From contig NZ_JACJRG010000003.1 in NCBI RefSeq assembly GCF_014697125.1, positions 1 through 64,000 of the forward strand: a DNA stretch of 64,000 nt, given 5' to 3'. The stretch is from Anabaena minutissima FACHB-250. Its GTDB lineage: Bacteria > Cyanobacteriota > Cyanobacteriia > Cyanobacteriales > Nostocaceae. The stretch's first letter is position 1. The number at the start of each line of letters is the position of its first letter. The position numbers and the translations under genes are program-made. The notes beneath the pieces are model-generated. The model was not told where the DNA came from. It ran no database searches and saw only the letters and a list, made by a program, of their open reading frames with translations. Shown here piece by piece: positions 11,783-21,426 of the stretch.

Positions 11783-12030
11783 TGTTGATGCTGAGTATCA
11801 AATTATTCGTTATTAGTCATGTTTATGAAACTTATTTCCACAATTTAAATTTTTCATGGGTAGGAAACTAATGATAAACATTGATATATCACAATGATTA
11901 TTCAATTCCATAAACAATAAAATTTACTAATCAATCGCTTCAGGAATTGGCATTTTACTAATTATTTTTTTCAGGTAAACATAAGAGATAAGAAAACTCG
12001 CTCTACATAATATATTTTTGGATAAAACTA
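11783..12030 (+). promoter_or_regulatory. AT-rich leader, likely flv4 operon promoter region
   Basis: About 250 AT-rich bases with no open frame between the repeat cluster and the flv4 start. The three repeat elements just upstream and this long AT-rich leader suggest flv4 has its own promoter and is not only read through from cmpB. No core promoter element is clear enough to mark. Confidence 0.4.
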
Positions 12031-13764
12031 ATGGTTGCACTCACACAGCTTAATCAAGTTATTCCCAACCCTGGACGATTAACAGTTGAAACTGTAGAAA
12101 TTTCCCCTCAAACAACTGCTATTCGTTGTCTAGATTGGGATAGAGAACGTTTTGATGTTGAGTTTGGTTTAAGGAATGGCACAACTTATAATTCTTTCTT
12201 AATTCAGGGTGAGAAAGTTGCCTTAATTGATACTTCTCACCGCAAGTTTGAGCAGTTATATCTGGAAATAATTACAGGATTAATCGACGTAAATCAGATT
12301 GATTATTTGATTGTTAGTCACACTGAACCAGACCATAGTGGTTTAGTTAAAGATATTTTGCAATTAGCTCCTGATATTACTGTTGTTGGGGCTAAAGTAG
12401 CTATAAAATTTTTAGAAGATATGATTCACCAGCCCTTTAAATCGATGCTGGTGAAAAGTGGAGAACGGCTAGATTTAGGCAACGGTCACGAATTAGAATT
12501 TATTTCTGCGCCTAACTTACATTGGCCTGATACAATCTTCACTTATGACCATAAAACTAGCATTCTTTACACCTGTGATGTGTTTGGAATGCACTACTGT
12601 GATGATCACACTTACGATGAGAATTTCACGGCAATAGAAGAAGATTTTGCATATTATTATGACTGTCTCATGGGGCCGAATGCGCGGTCTGTTTTGGCAG
12701 CTTTAAAACGGATTGAAAAGTTAGATATAGGAACAATTGCAACAGGTCACGGGCCTTTACTAAAACACTCTATTTCGGAATGGATTGGGCGTTATCAAAA
12801 TTGGAGTTTAGAGCAAGCCAAAACAGAAACATTAGTGGCGTTATTTTATGTTGAAGATTACGGTTATAGTGAGAGTTTGGTAAGAGCGATCGCTTCCGGT
12901 AGTGCAAAAACAGGTGTGGCGGTAGAGTTAGTAGCTCTCAATGATACTGAACCCCAAGAAATTAGAGAATTAGTTGCACAAGCGGCCGGTTTAGTGATTG
13001 CAATGCCTCCCCAATCTTCTGTCGTAGCTCAAGCAGCTTTAAATACTATTTTGGCTGCTGCTCACAATAAGCAAGCAATTGGTTTATTAGAGTCGGGAGG
13101 AGGAGAAGATGAACCCGTTTACCCCTTACGCAATAAGTTTCAAGAACTGGGATTAATTGCAGCCTTTCCCCCTATTTTAGTTAAGGAAATTCCCACGAAA
13201 GTCATAGAGCAACTGTGTGATGAAGCAGGGACAGATATGGGGCAATGGTTGAATAGAGATCGCACAATCAAACAAATCAAATCTCTCAATAGCGAAATCG
13301 AAAAATCTTTAGGGCGGATTAGTACAGGATTGTATATTATCACCGCCAAAAAAGGAGACGTTCAAAGTGCAATGCTGGCTTCTTGGGTGACACAAGCAAG
13401 TCTGAACCCCTTGGGAGTAGCGATCGCAGTTGCCAAAGACAGAGCCATTGCATCCTTAATGCAAGTAGGCGATCGCTTTGTGTTAAACGTCTTGGAAGAA
13501 GGCAGATATCAAGGATTAATGAAACATTTCCTCAAGCGTTTTGCTCCCGGTGCAGATCGCTTTGCTGGAGTCAAAACATATCCGGCTGCTACCAATGAAT
13601 CGCCTATTTTAGCTGAAGCTTTAGCTTACATGGAATGTGAAATCACCAGCCGCATGGATTGTGGAGATCATTGGGTGATTTATAGTACCGTTCAAACCGG
13701 ACGAGTTGCCGAGGTAAATGCACTCACCGCCGTTCATCACCGCAAAGTCGGTAATCATTACTAG
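12031..13764 (+). CDS. flv4: Flavodiiron protein Flv4 (complete diiron site)
   Basis: A 577-residue cyanobacterial class-C flavodiiron protein with a metallo-beta-lactamase-like domain (about 30-260), a flavodoxin domain (about 268-410) and a C-terminal flavin reductase domain (about 430-577). The diiron ligands are all present: HTEPDH, the His in NLHWPD, the Asp in TCDVFG and the His in GHGPLL. In Synechocystis Flv4 pairs with Flv2 to take excess electrons from photosystem II under low CO2; Flv4 is the partner with the canonical metal ligands. The gene order flv4-membrane protein-flv2 supports this assignment over Flv3. It lies inside the cmp gene set. Confidence 0.88.
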   Translation: MVALTQLNQVIPNPGRLTVETVEISPQTTAIRCLDWDRERFDVEFGLRNGTTYNSFLIQGEKVALIDTSHRKFEQLYLEIITGLIDVNQIDYLIVSHTEPDHSGLVKDILQLAPDITVVGAKVAIKFLEDMIHQPFKSMLVKSGERLDLGNGHELEFISAPNLHWPDTIFTYDHKTSILYTCDVFGMHYCDDHTYDENFTAIEEDFAYYYDCLMGPNARSVLAALKRIEKLDIGTIATGHGPLLKHSISEWIGRYQNWSLEQAKTETLVALFYVEDYGYSESLVRAIASGSAKTGVAVELVALNDTEPQEIRELVAQAAGLVIAMPPQSSVVAQAALNTILAAAHNKQAIGLLESGGGEDEPVYPLRNKFQELGLIAAFPPILVKEIPTKVIEQLCDEAGTDMGQWLNRDRTIKQIKSLNSEIEKSLGRISTGLYIITAKKGDVQSAMLASWVTQASLNPLGVAIAVAKDRAIASLMQVGDRFVLNVLEEGRYQGLMKHFLKRFAPGADRFAGVKTYPAATNESPILAEALAYMECEITSRMDCGDHWVIYSTVQTGRVAEVNALTAVHHRKVGNHY

Positions 13765-13788
13765 CGACTGGGGACTGGGAATAAGGAA

Positions 13789-13844
13789 AATCCCCAATAC
13801 CTAATACCTAATCCCCAATACCTAATCCCCAATACCTAATCCCT
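13789..13844. repeat. Heptanucleotide tandem repeat, AATCCCC/AATACCT
   Basis: Eight contiguous seven-base units, mixing AATCCCC (three), AATACCT (four) and a final AATCCCT. It fills the gap between flv4 and the PsiE-like gene and ends about 20 bases before the next ATG, so it is probably in the mRNA leader. Confidence 0.9.
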
Positions 13845-13864
13845 AAATCTCCTCACAAACAGCC

Positions 13865-14377
13865 ATGTACAATCCTGCTGAAGATAACTCAACCCCTATG
13901 TATGAAATCAATCGGGGACGTGTCGTGCGAACCTTGGAATTTATCCAAGACGTGATAGTGATTTGTCTGTGTATTGGTTTATTTAGCTTCATGTTACTTC
14001 AGGTGAGAGATATGTTTCTCTCCTTACTTCCACCCCTAAATTTTCATGCTGTCACCGCCGATATTCTCTTTTTACTGATATTAGTTGAGTTATTCCGACT
14101 GCTGATTATTTACCTACAGGAACATCGAGTATCTATTGGGGTAGCTGTGGAAGTTGCCATTGTTTCGGCATTACGAGAAGTGATTGTTAAAGGTGTTTTA
14201 GAAACCAATTGGACTCAGGTTTTAGCGACTTGCGCTTTCTTATTAGTTCTAGGAGTCTTACTAATTCTGCGAGTTTGGCTACCCCCAACTTTTGAAGGCA
14301 TTGATCCAGAACAAGCAGTATCTAAACGCTATAAGAGCCGAGCCAAATCGGAATTAAGAGAAACCAACCACCATTAA
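13865..14377 (+). CDS. PsiE-like membrane protein, Sll0218 homologue of the flv4-2 operon
   Basis: A 170-residue membrane protein with about four hydrophobic segments (near 28-48, 60-82, 88-112 and 120-140) and a basic C-terminal tail, resembling the phosphate-starvation-inducible PsiE family. Its place between flv4 and flv2 matches Synechocystis sll0218, a thylakoid protein reported to stabilise or help assemble photosystem II dimers. No catalytic motif is visible. Context is the main basis for the functional call. Confidence 0.8.
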   Translation: MYNPAEDNSTPMYEINRGRVVRTLEFIQDVIVICLCIGLFSFMLLQVRDMFLSLLPPLNFHAVTADILFLLILVELFRLLIIYLQEHRVSIGVAVEVAIVSALREVIVKGVLETNWTQVLATCAFLLVLGVLLILRVWLPPTFEGIDPEQAVSKRYKSRAKSELRETNHH

Positions 14378-14417
14378 ATCAATTCGCAATTCACAGCCCA
14401 TATTAAGAGAGGTTAAT

Positions 14418-16154
14418 ATGTCTGCTAATACTGTAACAACCAATCGTCAAAGAGATGTTCAGGTTGCTGAAATTGGTAAGAATACATTAATTTTGCGATC
14501 GCGGACTTGGGAGAGACTAAAATTTGAGGTTGAGTATTCCCGCCAAAAGGGAACTACAGCTAATTCTTATCTCATCCAAGCTGATAAGAAAGCCTTAATT
14601 GATCCCCCTGGTGAATCTTTTACGGAAATTTACCTCCAGGAACTAGGGCAACATCTAGATTTCTCCACCCTAGATTACATTGTTCTCGGTCATGTCAACC
14701 CTAACCGTAGAGCTACTTTACAAGTGTTGCTCTCTCAAGTTCCCCAAGTCACCTTAATTTGTTCTCGCCCTGGGGCTAATGCACTCAAAGCGGCTTTTCC
14801 TGAGTGGGAATCACGCATTCAAGCTGTGCGCTCTGAAGATACTCTAGATTTAGGACAGGGACATCATCTTACATTTGTCCGCGTACCGACTCCCCGTTGG
14901 GCTGATGGATTGTCTACTTATGATTGTGCCACCAAGATTCTTTATACAGATAAATTCTTTGGCGCACATATTTGCGAAGATACCTTATTTGATGAAGACT
15001 GGAAAACTTTAGACGCGGAACGTCGTTACTATTTTGAGTGTCTCCATGCACCCCAAGCCAAACAAGTAGAAGTTGCTTTAGAAAAATTCTCGGTTTTCCC
15101 CGCCAAATCTTACGCCCCTGCTCATGGGCCAGTTGTGCGTTACAGCCTCAGCCGATTTACTTATGATTACCGCCAATGGTGTCAAGGGCAGAAATCTCAA
15201 GAATTAAGTGTGGCGTTGCTTTATGCTTCTGCTTATGGAAATACAGCAGTTTTGGCAAATGCGATCGCTCAAGGTTTAATTGAAAATGGCGTTAATGTCG
15301 AATCCATTAACTGTGAACTAGCTGATACGGCCGAAATTACCCGCATTGTCGAAGCAAGCGACGGATTTATAATTGGCTCACCCACTTTAGGCGGCCATGC
15401 ACCAACTCAAATTCAAACTGCTTTAGGAATAATTTTAGCCACAGCAGCGAAAACCAAATTAGCCGCAGTGTTTGGTTCTTACGGCTGGAGTGGAGAAGCC
15501 ATTGACTTACTAGAAAACAAACTCAAAGATGCCAATTATCGTTTAGGGTTTGAATCAATTCGTGTCCGCTTCACTCCTACATCGGAAGTTCTTCAACAAT
15601 GTCAAGAAGCCGGTGCAACCTTTGCCCAAAACTTGAAGAAAACTAAAAAATTGCGGACTACCCGCCAAGTTGTGACAGAAACCCATGTAGATCGTACCGA
15701 ACAAGCAGTAGGGCGAATTATTGGTTCTTTGTGTGTAGTCACAACTCATGATGAAGACACCCACAAAGGTGTTTTAACTTCTTGGGTATCTCAAGCCACC
15801 TTTAACCCTCCAGGAATCATGATTGCGATCGCTGATGAACAGAACGCAGATTTAATGTGTCATCCCGGCGATAAATTTGTGCTGAATATTCTCAAAGAAG
15901 GTAGAAATGTCCGCCGCTATTTTTCCCGCCAAAGCACTTTAGGAGATAACCCATTTACCAATCTTTCTACAAAAGTTGCTGTTAACGGTTGTCTCATTCT
16001 CAATGAAGCATTGTCCTATTTAGAATGCACAGTTCAAAATCAAATTAAATGCGGTGACAGATGGTTAATTTATGCAGTAGTGGATAACGGTGAAGTCCTA
16101 GAAAACGAGGGATTAACCGCCCTCGAATACCGTAAATCTGGCAGCTATTATTAA
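14418..16154 (+). CDS. flv2: Flavodiiron protein Flv2 (non-canonical metal site)
   Basis: A 578-residue paralogue of the upstream Flv4 with the same beta-lactamase-like, flavodoxin and flavin-reductase domains. Most diiron ligands are replaced: HVNPNR stands where Flv4 has HTEPDH, PRWADG replaces LHWPDT, and TDKFFG replaces TCDVFG; the last His (AHGPVV) remains. Such substitutions are typical of Flv1/Flv2, the partners that do not hold a normal diiron centre. The flavodoxin and reductase parts look intact, so a role in an Flv2/Flv4 heterodimer is expected. Its ATG follows an AGAGAGG sequence. Confidence 0.87.
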   Translation: MSANTVTTNRQRDVQVAEIGKNTLILRSRTWERLKFEVEYSRQKGTTANSYLIQADKKALIDPPGESFTEIYLQELGQHLDFSTLDYIVLGHVNPNRRATLQVLLSQVPQVTLICSRPGANALKAAFPEWESRIQAVRSEDTLDLGQGHHLTFVRVPTPRWADGLSTYDCATKILYTDKFFGAHICEDTLFDEDWKTLDAERRYYFECLHAPQAKQVEVALEKFSVFPAKSYAPAHGPVVRYSLSRFTYDYRQWCQGQKSQELSVALLYASAYGNTAVLANAIAQGLIENGVNVESINCELADTAEITRIVEASDGFIIGSPTLGGHAPTQIQTALGIILATAAKTKLAAVFGSYGWSGEAIDLLENKLKDANYRLGFESIRVRFTPTSEVLQQCQEAGATFAQNLKKTKKLRTTRQVVTETHVDRTEQAVGRIIGSLCVVTTHDEDTHKGVLTSWVSQATFNPPGIMIAIADEQNADLMCHPGDKFVLNILKEGRNVRRYFSRQSTLGDNPFTNLSTKVAVNGCLILNEALSYLECTVQNQIKCGDRWLIYAVVDNGEVLENEGLTALEYRKSGSYY

Positions 16155-16212
16155 CCCTTAAAACTCAGCGTTCCTCTGCGTTAAAAACTTACTCCTCACT
16201 CCCCCAATTACT

Positions 16213-18216
16213 ATGCCTACATTTGTTGCTGTTGATCAAATTGACAAAGTATTTAACTTGACTGGCGGTGGTCAATATATCGCCTTGAAAGGAATTGATC
16301 TGCAAATTAAAAAGGGTGAATTTGTTTCTTTAATTGGTCACTCCGGTTGTGGTAAATCCACTTTATTAAATATGATTGCGGGCTTGGATTTACCCAGTGA
16401 AGGTATTGTGACTTTGGAAGGACAAAGAATTACTAAGCCAGGGCCAGATAGGATGGTGGTATTCCAAAATTATTCTTTGTTGCCTTGGCGGACGGTACGA
16501 GAAAATATTACTCTGGCTGTAGATTCAGTCATGCGGGGAATGCCGGCAGCTGAACGCAAGGCGATTGTAGAAAAACATATTGATATGGTGGGGTTGCGTC
16601 CCCATGCAGATAAACAGCCGGGGATGTTATCGGGTGGACAAAAGCAGCGAGTTGCGATCGCCCGCGCTTTAGCAATTCGTCCTAAACTATTACTATTAGA
16701 TGAACCCTTCGGCGCATTAGATGCCCTGACACGGGGTAACTTACAAGAACAGTTAATGCAAATCTGCGAAGAAAATGAAGTTACCGCCGTGATGGTAACT
16801 CACGATGTAGATGAAGCAGTGCTGTTGTCTGACAGAATTGTCATGCTCACCAACGGGCCAGAATCGAAAATTGGTGACATCCTCGAAGTTGATATCCCCC
16901 GCCCCCGTAAACGCATGGAAGTAGTAGAACACCCAAGCTACTACAGCTTACGGAGTGAGATGATTTACTTCCTCAACCAGCAAAAACGGGTGAAGAAAAT
17001 CCGCGCCCGCAAAATAGCCGATGTGGCTAGGCATGGGTTAGAAAAAGTTAACCTAGAAATTGGCTTCTTACCCCTCACCGCCTGCGCCCCCTTAGCAGTA
17101 GCCAAAGAAAAAGGGTTCTTCACCAAACACGGCTTAGATGAAGTTAACCTCATCCGGGAAAGTAGCTGGCGCGGTATCGTTGATGGTATGGTTGGCGGTT
17201 ATATTGATGCGGCGCAAATGCCTTCTGGAATGCCCATGTGGTTAACGCTTGGAGGACATAATAATAAACCCCTCCCCGTTGTCACCTCCCTCACCATGAC
17301 TCGCAACGGTAACGCCATCACCTTAGCTAAACGCTTCTATGACCAAGGTGTACGTACCTTATCTGACTTCAAAAATTACCTGCTGCGTACCCGCGACCAA
17401 CGCCACATCATGGGCGTAGTGCATCCCGCATCTATGCACAACTTGCTCCTACGTTACTGGTTAGCGGCTGGGGGAATTGACCCCGACTTAGATGTAGACA
17501 TGAAAACCATCCCTCCCGCCCAAATGGTAGCCGACTTGCAAGCCGCCACCATTGACGGTTACTGCGTCGGTGAACCTTGGAACTACCGCGCCGCCGAGGA
17601 AGGTGTAGGCTTTACCATAGCCACAGACTTAGAAGTTTGGTTAGGACATCCCGGTAAAGTTCTCGGTGTGCGGGAAGATTGGGCAGAGAAATATCCTAAT
17701 ACTTATATTGCCTTAACCAAAGCCTTACTAGAAGCCTGCCAGTATTGTGCTAACCCCGAAAATTCGGAAGAAATTAGACAGATTTTAGCAAGTAGAGATT
17801 ACGTCAGCACCGATTTAGAATACATTCAACTAGAAGACCCCAACGGTGTTACCTGTGATGTAGACCATCCACTACGCCAGTATGCTCACCATCAGTTTTA
17901 CTCCGAGTCAGCAATTAATCGCCCCAGTCGCACCGAACAAATGTGGATTATGAGCCAATTAGCTCGTTGGGGTGACACTCCCTTCCCTAGAAACTGGGTA
18001 GAAATCGTCGAAAGAGTTTGCAGCGTCCGTATATTTAGCACCGCCGCCAGAGAACTAGGTTTAGATATCAGCTACACCCGCCAACCCATTCAATTATTTG
18101 ATGGTACACCCTTTAACGCGGATGATCCCATCGCCTACCTCAACAGCTTAGAAATTAAACGTGATGTTTCCGTAGCCGAAGTCATCTTAGACTCACCCAC
18201 TAGAAGAGTAGCTTAA
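16213..18216 (+). CDS. cmpC: Bicarbonate ABC transporter ATPase CmpC with fused CmpA-like domain
   Basis: A 667-residue cytoplasmic fusion. Residues 1-255 are an ABC ATPase: Walker [10 protein letters not shown], signature [16 protein letters not shown], Walker [13 protein letters not shown] and switch His in VTHDVDE. Residues about 280-660 resemble the CmpA/NrtA ligand-binding domain but have no signal peptide ([38 protein letters not shown]). In this family that domain is a cytoplasmic sensor that adjusts transport. The length equals known CmpC/NrtC proteins. CmpC rather than NrtC follows from the CmpA call. Confidence 0.85.
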   Translation: MPTFVAVDQIDKVFNLTGGGQYIALKGIDLQIKKGEFVSLIGHSGCGKSTLLNMIAGLDLPSEGIVTLEGQRITKPGPDRMVVFQNYSLLPWRTVRENITLAVDSVMRGMPAAERKAIVEKHIDMVGLRPHADKQPGMLSGGQKQRVAIARALAIRPKLLLLDEPFGALDALTRGNLQEQLMQICEENEVTAVMVTHDVDEAVLLSDRIVMLTNGPESKIGDILEVDIPRPRKRMEVVEHPSYYSLRSEMIYFLNQQKRVKKIRARKIADVARHGLEKVNLEIGFLPLTACAPLAVAKEKGFFTKHGLDEVNLIRESSWRGIVDGMVGGYIDAAQMPSGMPMWLTLGGHNNKPLPVVTSLTMTRNGNAITLAKRFYDQGVRTLSDFKNYLLRTRDQRHIMGVVHPASMHNLLLRYWLAAGGIDPDLDVDMKTIPPAQMVADLQAATIDGYCVGEPWNYRAAEEGVGFTIATDLEVWLGHPGKVLGVREDWAEKYPNTYIALTKALLEACQYCANPENSEEIRQILASRDYVSTDLEYIQLEDPNGVTCDVDHPLRQYAHHQFYSESAINRPSRTEQMWIMSQLARWGDTPFPRNWVEIVERVCSVRIFSTAARELGLDISYTRQPIQLFDGTPFNADDPIAYLNSLEIKRDVSVAEVILDSPTRRVA

Positions 18217-18234
18217 ATCAAAAACGAGTCTTTG

Positions 18235-18549
18235 AACTCCGTTCATGAGTATCAGAACTCCGTTCACGAGTCTTTGAACTCCGTTCATGAGTATCAGAAC
18301 TCCGTTCACGAGCCTTTGAACTCCGTTCACGAGTCTTTGAACTCCGTTCACGAGTCTTTGAACTCCGTTCACGAGCCTTTGAACTCCGTTCACGAGTCTT
18401 TGAACTCCGTTCACGAGTCTTTGAACTCCGTTCACGAGTCTTTGAACTCCGTTCACGAGTCTTTGAACTCCGTTCACGAGTCTTTGAACTCCGTTCACGA
18501 GCCTTTGAACTCCGTTCACGAGCCTTTGAACTCCGTTCACGAGTATCAG
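18235..18549. repeat. Tandem array, 15 copies of a 21-bp hairpin unit
   Basis: Fifteen contiguous 21-base units. Each unit is a mini-hairpin TGAAC-TCC-GTTCA (5-bp stem, 3-nt loop) plus the eight-base spacer CGAGTCTT; variants change the spacer (CGAGCCTT, TGAGTATC) and in a few units the first stem base. Because 21 is divisible by three, long open frames exist on both strands (7-residue repeats such as NSVHESL), but I do not regard them as genes. The array lies between cmpC and cmpD and would be in the transcript. Confidence 0.95.
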
Positions 18550-18655
18550 AACCTCATTTACAAGCAATCAAAACTCCCCATCTTACCCTCATTCTCCGCG
18601 TACCTCCGCGTCTCCCTCCCCAACCTCTGCGTTAAAAATCCCCCCTGAAATCACC

Positions 18656-19498
18656 ATGCAAAACCGCACTACAACCCTCAGATCCCCCTCTTTCACTGCT
18701 AATAACTCGACATCATTCTTAGAAATCAAAGACGTTACCAAAGTCTACCCCACCAAAAAAGGCCCCTTCACCGTCCTCGACGGCGTAAACCTCAACGTAG
18801 AAAAAGGTGAATTCATTTGCGTCATCGGTCACTCCGGCTGTGGTAAATCCACCTTGCTGAATATGGTGTCAGGCTTTAACATTCCCACCACCGGACAAGT
18901 CTTACTAGAAGGTCAACCCATCACCAAACCAGGCCCCGATAGAATGGTAGTCTTTCAAAACTATGCCTTATTACCTTGGCGCACAGCTTTTGAAAACATC
19001 TACCTAGCAGTTAACGCCGTTTACCCCAACAAAATAGAAGCCGAAAAACGGTCAATCGTCCGCGAACACCTAGCAATGGTGGGATTAGGTGATGCAATGG
19101 AAAAGAAACCCCCCCAAATGTCCGGCGGTATGAGACAACGGGTTTCTATAGCGCGTGCTTTAGCCATTCGTCCCAAGGTCTTAATTTTAGACGAACCTTT
19201 CGGCGCACTAGATGCGATTACCAAAGAAGAGTTACAGGAAGAACTGCTGAAAATTTGGAACGAAAATCGCTGTACCGTGTTGATGATTACCCACGACATC
19301 GATGAGGCCTTGTTTTTGGCAGATAAACTAGTGATGATGACCAATGGCCCACACGCCAAAATTGGTGAAGTCATGAAAATTCCTTTTTCTCGTCCGCGCG
19401 ATCGCAGCCGTATCATGGAAGATCCACAATATTATCAGCTGCGTAACTACGCCTTAGATTTCCTCTTTAACCGTTTTGCCCACGATGATGTCGGTTAA
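18656..19498 (+). CDS. cmpD: Bicarbonate ABC transporter ATPase CmpD
   Basis: A 280-residue stand-alone ABC ATPase, partner of CmpC in the bicarbonate uptake system. Walker A is GHSGCGKST, the signature MSGGMRQRVSIARALA, Walker [13 protein letters not shown], the switch His in ITHDIDE. It has no fused regulatory domain, as is usual for CmpD/NrtD. It is the last gene of the cluster and is followed by a good terminator. It is separated from cmpC by 439 bases mostly occupied by the 21-bp repeat array. Confidence 0.86.
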   Translation: MQNRTTTLRSPSFTANNSTSFLEIKDVTKVYPTKKGPFTVLDGVNLNVEKGEFICVIGHSGCGKSTLLNMVSGFNIPTTGQVLLEGQPITKPGPDRMVVFQNYALLPWRTAFENIYLAVNAVYPNKIEAEKRSIVREHLAMVGLGDAMEKKPPQMSGGMRQRVSIARALAIRPKVLILDEPFGALDAITKEELQEELLKIWNENRCTVLMITHDIDEALFLADKLVMMTNGPHAKIGEVMKIPFSRPRDRSRIMEDPQYYQLRNYALDFLFNRFAHDDVG

Positions 19499-19547
19499 CA
19501 GCGTTCCCAGATGACAAAGGTTAGAACTTAGTTTCTACCACCTCTGA

Positions 19548-19574
19548 GGGTGCAAAATATTGCGCCCTTTTTTT
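19548..19574 (+). terminator. Rho-independent terminator after cmpD
   Basis: GGGTGCAA (19548-19555), a four-base loop, then TTGCGCCC (19560-19567) gives an eight-base stem with one G-T pair, followed by seven T residues. It lies 50 bases after the cmpD stop codon. Confidence 0.88.
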
Positions 19575-19586
19575 GTCAAAAAGTAA

Positions 19587-19614
19587 AACCCCAGAACTGG
19601 GAATTTCTGGGGTT
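19587..19614. repeat. 10-bp hairpin downstream of the cmp terminator
   Basis: AACCCCAGAA (19587-19596) is complementary to TTCTGGGGTT (19605-19614) with an eight-base loop. There is no T tract on the plus strand. It may be a second processing or terminating structure for the cmp transcript or act for the opposite strand. Confidence 0.6.
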
Positions 19615-20609
19615 GTTAACCTGACCACCTCTACTTTTATAGTTGAAAAAACATGGTAGATTTCATGTTCCATTAGACTTAAGTATGTAAGTTATGTCTG
19701 AGATAAAACTAGAAAGATTCCTTTCTCTCTGCTATGCAAAATACTAGGATTTATATATCTTTTATAGGGAGCTAGCCTTGCTAACCCAACTACCACAGAT
19801 GTATTTTAAAAATCGCATATATTTGGTGTTTCCTATGAAAATTTAAATCATGAATCATTATTTTTGGGCAAACAAAATTTAGATATAAAGATATAATTCC
19901 ATTGGTTATGTCTTATTTATGCAATGAACATACTTGTTTTATTACTCTTATTCATCAAAAATAAAAGCATCATGATAAACACATGATTGTAGCCCATTAA
20001 AGTGACAGAAAACCTCACAAATGTCTGCCTAGGCAGACATTTTTTATTAAAGAAATCAGCGATAAAAATTTGTATCTTAAGTTTCGACTAAAAACATATT
20101 TAATCTCCTTGAAAAGCAGACTTCAGATAAATATTTATAAACTGAGCTTTCTGTCTATATCAATTTATCTATGTAAACCATATTTTTTTCAAGCACTCTC
20201 TTTTACTCAAAATCTGGACTAAATCTTTTGTTGCGTTAATGTGACAAGACCGTGAGATATTTATAAGATTAGCAGTGACCAATTACCAAATTTAAAGACC
20301 TCATTTGGGGTGATCACACAACTAGTACCGCAAAGCGGAATTCAAAATTTAAAATTCGTCATGGAAAGTTTGGCAAGACGGAAACCGACACCACCCACTT
20401 TCCCAAAAATTTAAAATGAATACAGCGTAAGTGTTGCGTTGATTTTGAATAGTTGGTTTATTTACATCAAGCTGTACTAGGTTACTCAACACACAGCTTT
20501 ATCAAAATTTGATATACTCAAGAAGTGTTAAGATATATTACACTTTCTCATAAGTCAGAATTTCATCTGAAAACTGACCGCTTATTCAACATTCTCAGAA
20601 AACTCACAA
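19615..20609. other. 1-kb intergenic region upstream of folE
   Basis: Roughly 1,000 AT-rich bases with no open frame that looks coding. It contains the perfect palindrome at 20020-20041. The last 150 bases before folE hold the likely promoter (for example AT-rich segments around 20510-20545). A small RNA gene cannot be excluded because the palindrome followed by T residues could end a transcript. Confidence 0.5.
20020..20046 (+). terminator. Orphan terminator-like palindrome
   Basis: AATGTCTGCCT (20020-20030) is followed directly by its exact complement AGGCAGACATT (20031-20041) and a T-rich tail. It looks like an intrinsic terminator, but no plus-strand gene lies within 500 bases upstream, so it may end an unannotated small RNA or be a repeat. 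Confidence 0.55.
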
Positions 20610-21260
20610 ATGACTCTATCGATTCGTCCCGATCTGACTTCTGCCGATCAGGTAATGTTATCTTTAGCACCTAAAGAAAAGCAAACTGTCACAGAAGCAG
20701 AAATGATGCAGGCTGTGCGAACATTGTTGATTGGATTAGGAGAAGATCCAGACCGTGAAGGGCTAAAAGATACTCCAAAAAGGGTAATGAAAGCCCTACA
20801 GTTTCTGACAAAGGGATATGATGAATCTCTGGACGAACTGTTAAATGGAGCAGTATTTACAGAAGATGCTCATGAAATGGTACTGGTTCGAGATATCGAT
20901 ATTTTCAGTTCCTGCGAACACCATATTCTACCAATTATTGGTCGCGCCCATGTTGCCTATATTCCTAATGGCAAAGTCATAGGATTATCAAAGATTGCCC
21001 GTATTTGTGAAATGTATGCACGACGCTTACAAGTGCAGGAACGTCTCACCGTGCAAATTGCTGATGCTTTGCAAGATTTACTCAAACCTCAAGGGGTGGC
21101 AGTAGTAATAGAAGCCACTCATATGTGTATGGTAATGCGCGGCGTCCAGAAGCCTGGTTCTTGGACTGTTACCAGTACCATGCGCGGCGTTTTTTCAGAA
21201 GACGCTAGAACCCGCGAAGAATTTATGAATTTAATTAGACACAATGTCAATTTTCACTAA
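20610..21260 (+). CDS. folE: GTP cyclohydrolase I
   Basis: A 216-residue FolE that converts GTP to 7,8-dihydroneopterin triphosphate, the first step of folate and tetrahydropterin synthesis. Zinc ligands appear in SSCEHH and in [10 protein letters not shown]. The stretch [20 protein letters not shown] and the C-terminal REEFMNLI are characteristic. Length is normal for the type IA enzyme. The gene stands alone after a long leader. Confidence 0.95.
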   Translation: MTLSIRPDLTSADQVMLSLAPKEKQTVTEAEMMQAVRTLLIGLGEDPDREGLKDTPKRVMKALQFLTKGYDESLDELLNGAVFTEDAHEMVLVRDIDIFSSCEHHILPIIGRAHVAYIPNGKVIGLSKIARICEMYARRLQVQERLTVQIADALQDLLKPQGVAVVIEATHMCMVMRGVQKPGSWTVTSTMRGVFSEDARTREEFMNLIRHNVNFH

Positions 21261-21300
21261 TTGAGATAGGGGTTTGGGGGTGTAGAAGATAAAAACTAAT

Positions 21301-21328
21301 GACTCCCCACTCCCCACTCCCCACTCCC
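21301..21328. repeat. Heptanucleotide tandem repeat, CACTCCC type
   Basis: Four seven-base units (GACTCCC then CACTCCC three times) between folE and the small secreted protein gene. Same class of short repeat as elsewhere in the window. Confidence 0.85.
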
Positions 21329-21426
21329 CATTCTCCTTTGTTACTATGTCCTGATAGACATTTACTTTCTCTGTAAAATTTAATCGGAGTATTCTGGACT
21401 ATCAGGATTATTTTCCAAGGAACCCC

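Noticed and set aside
18235..18549. CRISPR array
   Set aside because: Units are contiguous 21-mers without unique spacers, and no cas gene is present in the window.
18232..18648. 138-codon plus-strand and 124-codon minus-strand open frames
   Set aside because: Both are produced by the 21-base tandem repeat, whose period is a multiple of three and has no stop in these frames; no leader, domain or ribosome-binding site.
9285..19498. Nitrate transporter operon nrtABCD
   Set aside because: The binding protein has the CmpA-type segments ([28 protein letters not shown]) in place of the NrtA ones, and the cluster holds flavodiiron genes and no nitrate or nitrite reductase.
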